Shown here in pieces: positions 49,590-59,939 of a stretch of DNA of 64,000 nt. The stretch's first letter is position 1, and every line of letters begins with the position of its first letter. The translations under genes were made by a program, and so were the position numbers. The notes below the pieces were generated by a model. It did not search any database. It was not told where the DNA came from and worked only from the letters and a program-made list of their open reading frames with translations. Source of the DNA: Streptomyces sp. NBC_01210 (GTDB taxonomy: Bacteria; Actinomycetota; Actinomycetes; Streptomycetales; Streptomycetaceae); the NCBI RefSeq assembly GCF_036010325.1, contig NZ_CP108550.1, forward strand, positions 1-64,000. The letters are read 5' to 3'.

Positions 49590-52545
49590 GGGTCACCTCG
49601 AGACCATTGGACTGGCTGTAGTTGAGCTGGAACCCTGCCAGATGGGTCTGACAGTCCTCGTCGAGCGCGAGAATCAACTGGCCGGCGAGCCAGTGGCTGT
49701 CCTTCACCTGCCAGGCGCGAACGTGCAGTTCCTCGAGCTCGTCGATCGCCTGGTCCATGACGTCTGCGTAGCTGAACTGAATCGGCAGACGCAGCCCGCA
49801 GCTCGCCGCGGTGCGCGCCGCCAGGGTTGCCGGTACTTGGTCGGTGGGCAGCCCCAACCCTGCCAGCATGCGTCCCTTGCGGTCCGGTTCGAGCCACGGC
49901 ACCGTGGCCAGGGTGCCGTCGGCCCGCCGCTGTACGACGACGACCTCCAGGCTCTCGCGGCTGTCGCGTACCTGAGCCTTGCCCGCAGGGGTGTCGTCCG
50001 CGTCGCCGACACCTGCCGCAACCCAGCCGAACAGCGGCCTGCCGGGCCTGGCGGCCGCATCGAGCCGGAAGGTCGCAGCCCGCTCGGCCTGGTCCGCGCG
50101 GTGCTCCTCGTGACGTGCGCGAGCGGCTTCGAGCGACTCGGCCCATTCGGCCGGGCCGTCGGGGCCGTCGGCGTAAGCGCGCTGCACCAGCGCACTGATG
50201 TCACTCGGCAGCCGCACCGGGCGCCGCGGGCCGTCGTTTCCGCCGTTGAGGTGCGGCAGCAGAGCGGCGGCGGAACGCAGCAGCGCATAGGCCCCGTACA
50301 CGGCGACCGATCCGCGCACCGGTTCGGGAACGTCCTCAGTCCAGTCGACACCGGTGACCAGACAGCGCGCTGTGCGCAGCCGCTCAGGCCGGTCGGCCTG
50401 CCCTTCCCCGCCGCGCAGGTGGCGGTGGAGGCGCCCCATGCGCTGCAGCAGCAGGTCGACCGGGGCGAGGTCGGTGACCAACAGGTCGAAATCGACGTCG
50501 AGGGACTGCTCGGCGACCTGGCTGGCGACGACGATGTGCGCTCCTGCGGGCCGGCCCTCGGCCTTGCCAGGCGGCCCGAAGCGCCGGAGCAGGTCTGCGT
50601 CCTTGGCGGCCCGGTCGACGTCGATGAAGCAGGAATGGGCGACGGTCACGATCGTGTCGCCGAACCTCTGCCGCAGCACCGCGGCCGCTTGAAGAACCCG
50701 GCGGACGGTGTTGCGCACGACGAGGACGCAACCGCCGCCTGCGAGTTCGGTCTCCAGCCGGTCGGCCAGGATGTCCAGGTCGTCCTCGAGGCGCTCCAGC
50801 TCGACGTCGGTGGTGCGGGCGGATGCCGCCGGGTACCGCATGACGGGAGTACCACCAGGCGTGACGGCCGTCAGGAGCGGATAGTCGCCGGCCGCGGCGA
50901 CGGCGTCGAACGCTGCCGCGGCCCCACCGGTCGCCTTGCCCGCGTACGCCTCTGCCAGCTCCCGCCGCCGGGCCGCAGGCAGCGTCGCAGACAGCACGAC
51001 CACGGGCACCCGGTAGGCACCCAGCCACGACAGCACCCGGTCGAGGTAGACGCTCATGTACGTGTCGTAGGCATGCGCCTCGTCGATGACGACGACCTTG
51101 CTGGCGACCGCGAGGTGGCGGAGCGCCAAATGCCGGCTTTTCAGGCCGGCGAACAGCAGCTGGTCGATGGTGCCCGCGACGAAAGACGACAGCATCGCCT
51201 TCTTGCGTCCGCGCAGCCAGGCGTGGGCGACAAGCTCAGCCGGAGCGGCACGGGTGCTGTCCGAGGGCCGCCGCCGGGCCGACGGCGGTGCGTCCACGTC
51301 AACGGCGGCAATGCGGCCACCGCGGCGTATGAGGCCGGCGAAATCCTCGTTGAGAGCTGCCTTGGAGTGCGCGAGAAGAACGGAGTGGCGTGCCCCCTCC
51401 TCGGCGGGCAGCCGCTCCAGCCAGTCCAGCAAGCGGGGAAACATCGCGTTGCCGGTGGCCATCGTCGGCAGCGCGAAAAACACGCCGCCCGCACCGGAAC
51501 GGGCGGCGAAGATCTCGGCGGCGGCCAGCGCGGCCTCGGTCTTCCCCTCCCCCATCGGCGCCTCGACGATCACCAGGCCTGGCTCGTCCATCCCCCGTGC
51601 GAGTCCGACGGCCGCTTCCTGCACCGGCCGGACCCGCGCACCCGACGGCAGACCGAACCGAGACTCGAACAGCTCCTGCGCGTCTCCGACCAGTTCCCTC
51701 GGGATCCATTGCGCGGGCAGGTCCAACCCCTGCCACGCGGCGGCCACACGCTCCTCGCTGCTGCGGCGCACGTCCTCGGGGAAGTACGGGAACAGGTCCG
51801 GATTGCTGGCGATCCAGTCAGAGACGATGACCAGCGCCGTGAGCAACACCTGGACGGGCTGCGGCAGTTTCACCACCCGCCACTGACCGAGCCGGTCCCG
51901 CACCCCGTACTCGTCCGCGCAGGCGTCGAGCAGTTCCTCCTGCACCCGCCGCCACACCGCACGGCTCTCCCCGGGGGTGCGCAGCAGATGCTCATGCTTG
52001 TGCACAGCCAAGATCTGCCCGTGCTCCGGAGGCACGCCGTGATGGCCGCCCACAATGACCGTGAACTGTCCGGTCTGCTTCACCGTCCAGCCATGACGTT
52101 CCTCGAGCCACTCCCCCAGCAGCACCTGACCGGCCAGTCCGTGTGGCGCAATCCTGCGGTCCGGGCCCATCGCCTTGGGTGAGCGCATCTCGAGGCCCTG
52201 GCCGCGCATTCGGTCAGCGAGCTGGTCGACCTGACAAGCGAACGCCGGCGTCGCCTTCCCGATGTCATGCACCGCCGCCAGCCACACCGCAAGACGCCGG
52301 GCATCGGGCGCACCGCCCGGCAGCGCCCCGGCGATCAACCGCTGAACGTTCACCGGTAACCATGAGTCCCATAACAGGCCTGCCACGGCGGCGCTGTCCT
52401 CCATGTGCCGCCATAGCGGCAGCCACCCATCAGACTGCCTGTCGTGCTTGGCCCACACCGTCAGCACCGGTCCGTCAAGCCTGCCTCTGAGCCCTGAGCG
52501 GGACTCCCCCTCACCCGTCATGCCAGATGAATACATGGAAAACAC
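49582..52545 (-). CDS. cas3: CRISPR nuclease-helicase Cas3
   Basis: This encodes up to 987 residues; ATG 52545 is the longest start and ATG 52521 (MTGEGESRSG) is an alternative. The HD nuclease domain has His47 (WRHMED) and His93-Asp94 (AVHDIGKA) with GGHHG near 167. The SF2 helicase has Walker A APMGEGKTE at about 329-337, DEAH in VVVIDEAHAYD, and SATLP. The C-terminal domain runs to GLEVTRA. Cas3 degrades DNA unwound at Cascade targets. It is the first gene of the eight-gene cas operon and is divergent from the leader and arrays. Confidence 0.96.
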   Translation of the reverse strand: MFSMYSSGMTGEGESRSGLRGRLDGPVLTVWAKHDRQSDGWLPLWRHMEDSAAVAGLLWDSWLPVNVQRLIAGALPGGAPDARRLAVWLAAVHDIGKATPAFACQVDQLADRMRGQGLEMRSPKAMGPDRRIAPHGLAGQVLLGEWLEERHGWTVKQTGQFTVIVGGHHGVPPEHGQILAVHKHEHLLRTPGESRAVWRRVQEELLDACADEYGVRDRLGQWRVVKLPQPVQVLLTALVIVSDWIASNPDLFPYFPEDVRRSSEERVAAAWQGLDLPAQWIPRELVGDAQELFESRFGLPSGARVRPVQEAAVGLARGMDEPGLVIVEAPMGEGKTEAALAAAEIFAARSGAGGVFFALPTMATGNAMFPRLLDWLERLPAEEGARHSVLLAHSKAALNEDFAGLIRRGGRIAAVDVDAPPSARRRPSDSTRAAPAELVAHAWLRGRKKAMLSSFVAGTIDQLLFAGLKSRHLALRHLAVASKVVVIDEAHAYDTYMSVYLDRVLSWLGAYRVPVVVLSATLPAARRRELAEAYAGKATGGAAAAFDAVAAAGDYPLLTAVTPGGTPVMRYPAASARTTDVELERLEDDLDILADRLETELAGGGCVLVVRNTVRRVLQAAAVLRQRFGDTIVTVAHSCFIDVDRAAKDADLLRRFGPPGKAEGRPAGAHIVVASQVAEQSLDVDFDLLVTDLAPVDLLLQRMGRLHRHLRGGEGQADRPERLRTARCLVTGVDWTEDVPEPVRGSVAVYGAYALLRSAAALLPHLNGGNDGPRRPVRLPSDISALVQRAYADGPDGPAEWAESLEAARARHEEHRADQAERAATFRLDAAARPGRPLFGWVAAGVGDADDTPAGKAQVRDSRESLEVVVVQRRADGTLATVPWLEPDRKGRMLAGLGLPTDQVPATLAARTAASCGLRLPIQFSYADVMDQAIDELEELHVRAWQVKDSHWLAGQLILALDEDCQTHLAGFQLNYSQSNGLEVTRA

Positions 52546-52621
52546 AGCTCTGGACGCCTATATGAGAAAAACCCAGAAGTCAGCCCGCGCTCTTGAGACA
52601 GATGCCGACTAGCATGCGGAC

Positions 52622-52760
52622 GGCCTCGTATAGTGACCGCTTTGCCTTGCACCCTCGGCGATGCCGACAGAACATTGAGGGCTTTATGGGCGATTTGCCG
52701 GACTCAATGAAACTGTGCGAAACCCGCATGCCCCCGCGATGAAACTGCAGGTCACGCAGC
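52622..52760 (+). promoter_or_regulatory. CRISPR leader 1
   Basis: The stretch between cas3 and the first repeat carries ATGGGCGATTTGCCGGA (52686-52702) and CAGGTCACGCAG directly before the repeat. Both words recur before the arrays at 54643 and 55856, defining this as the leader with promoter and integration signals. Confidence 0.8.
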
Positions 52761-54501
52761 CTGCTCCCCGCACCCGCGGGGATGGTCCCTGAGCCCGGAG
52801 GGGACCATGGCCGACCGGCAACTGCTCCCCGCACCCGCGGGGATGGTCCCGACGGCCCACGGCTTGCCGATCCGGCCGGAAACTGCTCCCCGCACCCGCG
52901 GGGATGGTCCCGGTCAGGCCCTCGTCGCGGAGGGCCTTGAGTACTGCTCCCCGCACCCGCGGGGATGGTCCCACGGCCGGCTTCTTCGGCGCCGCAGCTG
53001 TCGGCTGCTCCCCGCACCCGCGGGGATGGTCCCGGCGACGGCGCCGAGGATGTGGAAGAACATCTGCTCCCCGCACCCGCGGGGATGGTCCCACCGGAAG
53101 GTGCGTGAAGTACCTTCCGACGAGCTGCTCCCCGCACCCGCGGGGATGGTCCCCGCACCTCGCTGTGCGGGCCGGAGCACACCAGCTGCTCCCCGCACCC
53201 GCGGGGATGGTCCCTCGGCGAACATGTCGATCGGCGACTCGACCGTCTGCTCCCCGCACCCGCGGGGATGGTCCCTCCGGAGAGGTGGCGTCCACATGAC
53301 AGATGAGCTGCTCCCCGCACCCGCGGGGATGGTCCCACCAAGGAGGGCGTCGCCAGCGCCGAGGCCGGCTGCTCCCCGCACCCGCGGGGATGGTCCCGAC
53401 CGGCACACCGATCTGTACCGACAGCGGGTCTGCTCCCCGCACCCGCGGGGATGGTCCCTCCGGTCAATGCGGTGACGAACGCGCCGTTCTCTGCTCCCCG
53501 CACCCGCGGGGATGGTCCCACGAACGCCTTCGAGCCTGGCGAGGACTCGGTCTGCTCCCCGCACCCGCGGGGATGGTCCCTACATGAACCGCCTGGGCCG
53601 CTGGGCGAACCAGCTGCTCCCCGCACCCGCAGGGATGGTCCCTAGCCCCGAAACGGGCAGAGTTGGGCCCTGACCTGCTCCCCGCACCCGCGGGGATGGT
53701 CCCTCGGAGAAGAAGCATCACCCGCCGCCACCGGACTGCTCCCCGCACCCGCGGGGATGGTCCCGCGACCAGGGGGCCGGAGCCACGCTTCACGCCCTGC
53801 TCCCCGCACCCGCGGGGATGGTCCCCCAGCGGATGTGTGCGGCCGTCAGGCGGGGCGCTGCTCCCCGCACCCGCGGGGATGTTCCCGACTTGCGCGACGT
53901 GCTGCCGGAGTTGGGCCACTGCTCCCCGCACCCGCGGGGATGGTCCCGGTCGGGAACCGCGCCTACTACGCCCGCTGGGCTGCTCCCCGCACCCGCGGGG
54001 ATGGTCCCTCCCATGATTTGCGGCTGACTTGGATGGCGCGCTGCTCCCCGCACCCGCGGGGATGGTCCCGTGGAGCAAGGACGGCCGGTCCGTCATCCTG
54101 TCTGCTCCCCGCACCCGCGGGGATGGTCCCGACGACCCGATCGGCGCCCTCACGGTCGGCGGCGACGAGCTGCTCCCCGCACCCGCGGGGATGGTCCGCT
54201 CCCGCCATCCGCCCGGCATTCCTACCGGGCTGCTCCCCGCACCCGCGGGGATGGTCCGCTCCCGCCATCCGCCCGGCATTCCTACCGGGCTGCTCCCCGC
54301 ACCCGCGGGGATGGTCCCGGCCACGTCACGCCGGAGACCATCACCGAGCTCTGCTCCCCGCACCCGCGGGGATGGTCCCCCGTCCATCGACCGGGAAGAG
54401 GCGCCCGGCATCTGCTCCCCGCACCCGCGGGGATGGTCCCTGGAACGACCGGATCAGGGTCTGGGTCAACGGCTGCTCCCCGCACCCGCGGGGATGGTCC
54501 C
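52761..54501 (+). CRISPR. CRISPR array 2, type I-E, 29 repeats
   Basis: There are 29 repeats of about 29 bp with 28 spacers of 32-33 bp. Variants occur in repeat 15 (CGCAGGGATGG), repeat 19 (GATGTTCCC) and repeats 24-25 (ending GGTCCG). One spacer, beginning GCTCCCGCCATCCGCCCGGC, is present twice in tandem (from 54197 and 54258). The last part from about 53998 is duplicated 1213 bp downstream. Confidence 0.97.
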
Positions 54502-54642
54502 AGGCCTTACGATGATCGCTTTGCACTGCTGCAGCCTCAGGGATCGAGCAACAACCACGAGGAACTCATGGGCGATTTGCCGGAGTCGGTGAAAGTGTGC
54601 GGAATCCTGCACTCCACGCGACAGACCCGCAGGTCACGCAGA
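53998..54642 (+). repeat. Duplicated block, copy 1 (second at 55211-55855)
   Basis: The block spans the end of array 2 (about eight repeats) plus the whole leader 2. The same sequence recurs at an offset of 1213 bp as the end of array 3 plus leader 3. Frames across both copies are identical, so the duplication is recent. Confidence 0.9.
54502..54642 (+). promoter_or_regulatory. CRISPR leader 2 (internal)
   Basis: This 141-bp segment without repeats contains ATGGGCGATTTGCCGGA (54568-54584) and CAGGTCACGCAG before the next repeat, matching leader 1 over its 3' half. It is therefore an internal leader between two arrays. Confidence 0.8.
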
Positions 54643-55714
54643 CTGCTCCCCGCACCCGCGGGGATGGTCCCGCCCGCGCCCTGGCCGCAGCCGATGCCCG
54701 GCACTGCTCCCCGCACCCGCGGGGATGGTCCCTGGCCGGCGTGGGAGGTCAGTGCCGGGGCGCTCTGCTCCCCGCACCCGCGGGGATGGTCCCGGCGACG
54801 AAGACGACTGACTGAGGGAGGGCGGACTGCTCCCCGCACCCGCGGGGATGGTCCCTTCCTCCAGTGCTGCGCCTGCGGCATCAAGGCCTGCTCCCCGCAC
54901 CCGCGGGGATGGTCCCTGCTGGCCCTTGGTCATTTCCGTCTCCCCTGTCTGCTCCCCGCACCCGCGGGGATGGTCCCTCGACCCGGCCCAGGCGATCGAA
55001 GGCACCGCCCTGCTCCCCGCACCCGCGGGGATGGTCCCCGCTCAAGGAACGCCCCAAGATCCAGGCGAAGCTGCTCCCCGCACCCGCGGGGATGGTCCCG
55101 CGCTACTCGCAGCGGCCCTGCCAAGCAGGTACTGCTCCCCGCACCCGCGGGGATGGTCCCGTGCCAGGCCCACCAGTTAGCTGCGCAACCCCCTGCTCCC
55201 CGCACCCGCGGGGATGGTCCCTCCCATGATTTGCGGCTGACTTGGATGGCGCGCTGCTCCCCGCACCCGCGGGGATGGTCCCGTGGAGCAAGGACGGCCG
55301 GTCCGTCATCCTGTCTGCTCCCCGCACCCGCGGGGATGGTCCCGACGACCCGATCGGCGCCCTCACGGTCGGCGGCGACGAGCTGCTCCCCGCACCCGCG
55401 GGGATGGTCCGCTCCCGCCATCCGCCCGGCATTCCTACCGGGCTGCTCCCCGCACCCGCGGGGATGGTCCGCTCCCGCCATCCGCCCGGCATTCCTACCG
55501 GGCTGCTCCCCGCACCCGCGGGGATGGTCCCGGCCACGTCACGCCGGAGACCATCACCGAGCTCTGCTCCCCGCACCCGCGGGGATGGTCCCCCGTCCAT
55601 CGACCGGGAAGAGGCGCCCGGCATCTGCTCCCCGCACCCGCGGGGATGGTCCCTGGAACGACCGGATCAGGGTCTGGGTCAACGGCTGCTCCCCGCACCC
55701 GCGGGGATGGTCCC
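54643..55714 (+). CRISPR. CRISPR array 3, type I-E, 18 repeats
   Basis: There are 18 repeats and 17 spacers. The first spacer (GCCCGCGCCCTGGCCGCAGC...) and the sixth (TCGACCCGGCCCAGGCGATC...) also occur in array 4. The last eight repeats duplicate the end of array 2. Confidence 0.97.
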
Positions 55715-55855
55715 AGGCCTTACGATGATCGCTTTGCACTGCTGCAGCCTCAGGGATCGAGCAACAACCACGAGGAACTCATGGGCGATTTGCCGGAGTC
55801 GGTGAAAGTGTGCGGAATCCTGCACTCCACGCGACAGACCCGCAGGTCACGCAGA
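55715..55855 (+). promoter_or_regulatory. CRISPR leader 3 (internal)
   Basis: This is an identical copy of leader 2 at an offset of 1213 bp, directly followed by array 4. Confidence 0.8.
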
Positions 55856-56310
55856 CTGCTCCCCGCACCCGCGGGGATGGTCCCACCGAAAACAGCAGGA
55901 AGGGGGAAAGTCTTGACTGCTCCCCGCACCCGCGGGGATGGTCCCGCCCGCGCCCTGGCCGCAGCCGATGCCCGGCACTGCTCCCCGCACCCGCGGGGAT
56001 GGTCCAGCTTGAGCGCGCCTTCGATGGCGATTCGCCGGCTGCTCCCCGCACCCGCGGGGATGGTCCCTCGACCCGGCCCAGGCGATCGAAGGCACCGCCC
56101 TGCTCCCCGCACCCGCGGGGATGGTCCCTTCCAGGGCACCGCCTTCTTCGACGCCGAAGACTGCTCCCCGCACCTGCGGGGATGGTCCCGGTTCCTGCCG
56201 ATCGCTCGCACGGCGATCGGTCTGCTCCCCGCACCCGCGGGGATGGTCCCATCGACACATGGTCGGGACGGGATGCGGAGCCCTGCTCCCCGCACCCGCG
56301 GGGATGTCCC
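55856..56310 (+). CRISPR. CRISPR array 4, type I-E, 8 repeats
   Basis: There are 8 repeats and 7 spacers. The final repeat (56283-56310) is degenerate (GATGTCCC) and followed by CCACCTGGCTGA, exactly as at the end of array 1, so this is the ancestral trailer end. The first spacer is unique; the second and fourth are shared with array 3. Confidence 0.97.
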
Positions 56311-56449
56311 CCACCTGGCTGAGAAGCTGTCGAAGTGGGCGTTGACCCTGGTGAAGCCGTCCCGCAGTTCGCGGCACAGCGCGGCCTGGCCCTCGATGGC
56401 GGCGGCGAAGTTACCGCCGGTCTGCACCTGCAGAGCCTCGGCACCGCCG

Positions 56450-57022
56450 CTACTGCCGGGCGATTCCGGCCGGGTCGATCTCGAACCGGAACGGGAGGTC
56501 AACCCGGGTCAACGCGCCCGCGAGAGCAGTGATCCGCTCGACGTACCGTCCGTTCTCCAGTTCGCCGACGACGAGCCGCGGCGACGGATCGAACTCCAGC
56601 CGCCAGTACGAAGGAATGCCCGCCTCGGCATAGAGCAGGGGCTTGAGACGCCGGTCCATGGTCTTGTTTCCTGGGGAGACCAGCTCGACCACGAGCTGAA
56701 CCGCCTCGGCGTCGATACTGACACTGTCCTCCACGGTCGCGCCCGCATCGGCCACCACAACGTCCGGCACCACCAGCCCGGACGGCAGCGTGACATTGAT
56801 GGCCTCAAACACCTCGACCGGAGCGCCGACGGCGCGGGCCGCCGCATCCAGTGCAACATGCAGCCGGAACGACGCCCGCTGATGACGCAGGCCGGGAGCA
56901 GGGGACATCACGAGGGATTCCCCCAGCAACTCGTAGCGGACCCGGCGGTCCTCGGGCAGCGCGAGAACGTCCGCAGCACTCCACGGCCCCTCATGATCAA
57001 ACTCAATCGCCGCAACGCTCAT
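56450..57022 (-). CDS. Uma2-family (DUF820) PD-(D/E)xK nuclease-like protein
   Basis: This encodes 190 residues from ATG 57022. Conserved blocks are GPWSAADVLALPEDRRVRYE, LVVPDVVVAD (Asp), VQLVVELVSPGNKTMDRRLK (Glu and Lys) and LLYAEAGIPSYWRLE, which are the Uma2 motifs and catalytic residues. Uma2 proteins are numerous in actinomycetes and cyanobacteria and their role is not well settled; some are linked to transposable or restriction-like activity. It sits between arrays 4 and 5, and a C-terminal relic lies in the matching flank of array 1. Confidence 0.85.
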   Translation of the reverse strand: MSVAAIEFDHEGPWSAADVLALPEDRRVRYELLGESLVMSPAPGLRHQRASFRLHVALDAAARAVGAPVEVFEAINVTLPSGLVVPDVVVADAGATVEDSVSIDAEAVQLVVELVSPGNKTMDRRLKPLLYAEAGIPSYWRLEFDPSPRLVVGELENGRYVERITALAGALTRVDLPFRFEIDPAGIARQ

Positions 57023-57136
57023 CCCTCTCACCTCCGCTCAACACTCCCCATTGTGTACCGGGCCGAGAGTCCGTGTCTCTTCCCTTGCCCCAGCGCCCCG
57101 GCGCGCCGCGAGCGGGCACGGTGGCCGCCCGGCATC

Positions 57137-58130
57137 ACCCCGTGCGCGCCCGCGGGGATGGTCCCGCACGGATCGTTTCCATTGACTGGACAATGACCTG
57201 CTCCCCGCACCCGCAGGGATGGTCCCCAGCAGAGTACGATCCGGCCGGCTCAGGAACTCTGCTCCCCGCACCCGCGGGGATGGTCCCGACTTGCTGCGCC
57301 TCTTCATGATGTCGATGACCTGCTCCCCGCACCTGCGGGGATGGTCCCGCCGAGTGGGAGAAGGCCGCGTCCCTGGAACTCTGCTCCCCGCACCCGCGGG
57401 GATGGTCCCGCGTACGCCACCTATCCCGGCATCACCCGCGGCTGCTCCCCGCACCCGCGGGGATGGTCCTACGCCGGCGTCGTCTTCGACCTCCGCCTCC
57501 AACTGCACCCGCGGGGATGGTCCCGCGGTGCTCACCGGCGGAACGTGGTTCCTGATCTGCTCCCCGCACCCGCGGGGATGGTCCCGTGCCGAAAGCCAAG
57601 TGGCCCGGGCTGGTCGACTGCTCCCCGCACCCGCGGGGATGGTCCCATCCGCGTACACATGGGATTTCGGGGTCTGGTCTGCTCCCCGCACCCGCGGGGA
57701 TGGTCCCGTGCCGAAAGCCAAGTGGCCCGGGCTGGTCGACTGCTCCCCGCACCCGCGGGGATGGTCCCAGCACACCCCGCAGGTCACCGCGAGCAACGCC
57801 TGCTCCCCGCACCCGCGGGGATGGTCCCGACGCCTGCGCGATCTGCGGCGTCTGGTCGTGCTGCTCCCCGCACCCGCGGGGATGGGCCCGAGAAGCTTCA
57901 GCGGGTGATCGACAAGCAGACCTGTTCCCCGCACTCGCGGGGATGGTCCCTCCTGGGAGCCCAGACCGGCATGATGAGCAGCCTGCTCCCCGCACCCGCG
58001 GGGATGGTCCCACGGCCGGCGCGCAGCTGCGTAGCGCCGTCGACTGCTCCCCGCACCCGCGGGGATGGTCCCGACCTACCTTCCATATAGCTGGACCGAC
58101 CAGACTGCTCCCCGCACCCGCGGGGATGGT
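57137..58130 (+). CRISPR. CRISPR array 5, type I-E, 17 repeats, leaderless
   Basis: There are 17 repeat positions. The first (57137-57165) is degenerate on its 5' half, the seventh (near 57505) lacks its first few bases, and the last ends GATGGT. A spacer starting GTGCCGAAAGCCAAGTGGCC occurs twice (57586 and 57708). A spacer at 57410 is shared with array 1. No leader precedes the first repeat; the Uma2 promoter region does. Confidence 0.95.
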
Positions 58131-58202
58131 CGGCTCACCGACGAAATCCGTGTGGTGACGGAATGCAGGCCGGGCATGGGAACAGCGATCAGGTGGGTCT
58201 GT

Positions 58203-59867
58203 CTACCGCTTGACGCGGCCGCGGATGGCGAGGGCGGCGAGGCCGAGCAGGACGGGTTCGGCCAGCCGGGATGCCATCTCGGTGTAGGTGCCGGCGGTGG
58301 TGAGGTCCTGGCCGGAGGAGCGGAAGACGACCGAGTTCACCACGACCCGCAGAGACTTCTCCCACCGTTCGGAGGTAAGCCGGGAGCGGAGCGGTCCGGT
58401 GGGATTGACCGGGTCGGGGTTGTCTGTGATCAGTGAGATGTCCTGACCGGTCAGCCGTCCGGTGGTGGCGGGCTTCGGGTCGTCCAGCGGTAGCCCCCAC
58501 AGCATCATGATCAGTACGGTGGACGCCATGGCGCCGAGCAGCCAGCCCAATGCGCGCGAGGCCCGCAGACCGTAGCCGGACATCGCCCAATACAGGGCGA
58601 GCAGCGTGCGCTCGGCGCGGGGCCGCTTGTGGTCGTGGCGGCGCATCTCCATCTCGCCCCAGTAGAAGTCCGCCGCATCCGGCTCATTCTTGCTGTCCTC
58701 AAAGGACTTCCGTAGCTGCCGGTACACCGGCGCCAGCCCCGCGGGCTCGACGACTTCCACCCCGTCCGGCGCTGTCATCCACCCGGTCCATCCCTGGTTC
58801 TGGCGCCAGTGCTGTTCCTCGGCCAGCGTTCGGCGTGCGGTCCAACGCACCAGGCGCAGTCCACGGCGATGCAGGCCGGAAGGGGCCGGTGCGAAGGGGC
58901 AGTCCCCTTCCAGCCTCAGCTGGTCCAGGTGCACGGTGCCGGACAGCATGCAGGTGCTGAGGTCGACGTTGTGGAGCACCAGATGCGCCGCGTCCGCCCC
59001 CCGCAGGGACGCTATGCGCAGCCCTGGATCACTATTGGCCAGCTCCCCCTCCGCCATGGCTCTTCCGGACTGATGGAAGGCGGCGGCCTGCGCGGTGACG
59101 CTCAGCGGATACTCGACCACCGCATCGCTCAGGTCAACAGCGGCGTATCTCAGCCGGAGGGCGGCGGTGGAATCCCACCTGGTTCGCTCGCACACCAGGC
59201 GGGTTGCTGCGGCCTCGATAGTCACAGGGCCGCCGAACCGTGCTGCCGTAAGTACGAGAGCTCCTTGGCAGACCAGAGGGCCCAGGAGCGACTCCTTCTC
59301 GAACTGCGCGCCGCCGAACTGGGCGGTGCCGGAGACCTGCGCCCCAGCGAACTGGGCCTCGCCGGAGAACTGCGCCCCAGCGAAATCAGCGGGGCCGGAT
59401 AACTGTGCTTTGTAGAACCGGGCGTCGCCGGAAAACTGCGCCCCAGCGAACCGGGCGTCGCCAGAGAACTGCGCCCCGCCGAACTCGGTGTCGGAGAACT
59501 GCGCCCCGCCGAACTCGGTGTCGGAGAACTGCGCCCCGTCGAACCGGGCGGTGCCGAAGAACTGCGCCCCGTCGAACCGGGTCTCGGCAAGGCGGGACTG
59601 CCCGGTGGCGGTATCGCGCAGCGCGTCCAAGAGTTGCCGCAGCAGGCTCTCAGAGAAGGGAGTGCCGCGGAGATCGAGGTAGCCGCGAGGGCCCAGGTAG
59701 CCGAGGTAACGATCCCGATCGGCTTCCCTGAGGTGAGCCAGGCACTCGGGGTACGGCTCTATCTGACGACCGCGGCACCCAACTGGGTCGCCGTGCCACG
59801 CGCCGGTTGCGCAGTGCGGCCAGGGCGGCGGGTCAGACGAGGAAGGCGGTGTACCGGTGGGCGTCAT
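58203..59867 (-). CDS. Pentapeptide-repeat membrane protein
   Basis: About 554 residues from ATG 59867 (MTPTGTPPSSSDPPP). The N-terminus has a Cys/His-containing segment (PHCATGAWHGDPVGCRGRQI) and CLAHLREADRDRYLGYLGPR. At about 90-200 are tandem pentapeptides (FDGAQFFGTARFDGAQFSD) forming a right-handed beta helix, then a middle domain with LRIASLRGADAAHLVLHNVD. The C-terminal third has LRKSFEDSKNEPDAADFYWG and two membrane helices (LGWLLGAMASTVLIMMLWGL and LAEPVLLGLAALAIRG). Streptomyces has many such proteins; function unknown. It separates arrays 5 and 6. Confidence 0.8.
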   Translation of the reverse strand: MTPTGTPPSSSDPPPWPHCATGAWHGDPVGCRGRQIEPYPECLAHLREADRDRYLGYLGPRGYLDLRGTPFSESLLRQLLDALRDTATGQSRLAETRFDGAQFFGTARFDGAQFSDTEFGGAQFSDTEFGGAQFSGDARFAGAQFSGDARFYKAQLSGPADFAGAQFSGEAQFAGAQVSGTAQFGGAQFEKESLLGPLVCQGALVLTAARFGGPVTIEAAATRLVCERTRWDSTAALRLRYAAVDLSDAVVEYPLSVTAQAAAFHQSGRAMAEGELANSDPGLRIASLRGADAAHLVLHNVDLSTCMLSGTVHLDQLRLEGDCPFAPAPSGLHRRGLRLVRWTARRTLAEEQHWRQNQGWTGWMTAPDGVEVVEPAGLAPVYRQLRKSFEDSKNEPDAADFYWGEMEMRRHDHKRPRAERTLLALYWAMSGYGLRASRALGWLLGAMASTVLIMMLWGLPLDDPKPATTGRLTGQDISLITDNPDPVNPTGPLRSRLTSERWEKSLRVVVNSVVFRSSGQDLTTAGTYTEMASRLAEPVLLGLAALAIRGRVKR

Positions 59868-59939
59868 GTCCGCTGGGACGCCTCTGTCCGAGGACTGGTT
59901 GCCGCGGGCGGTCTGCCACAATCAATCCGCATGGCCCGG

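Noticed and set aside
49354..52182. A 942-codon open frame on plus opposite cas3 and cse1
   Set aside because: This is the mirror frame of the cas genes with no recognisable protein features.
52580..58160. Many long open frames on both strands with repeated HPRGWS/PAPAGMVP/TRGDGP peptides
   Set aside because: They are translations of the CRISPR repeats in different frames, not proteins.
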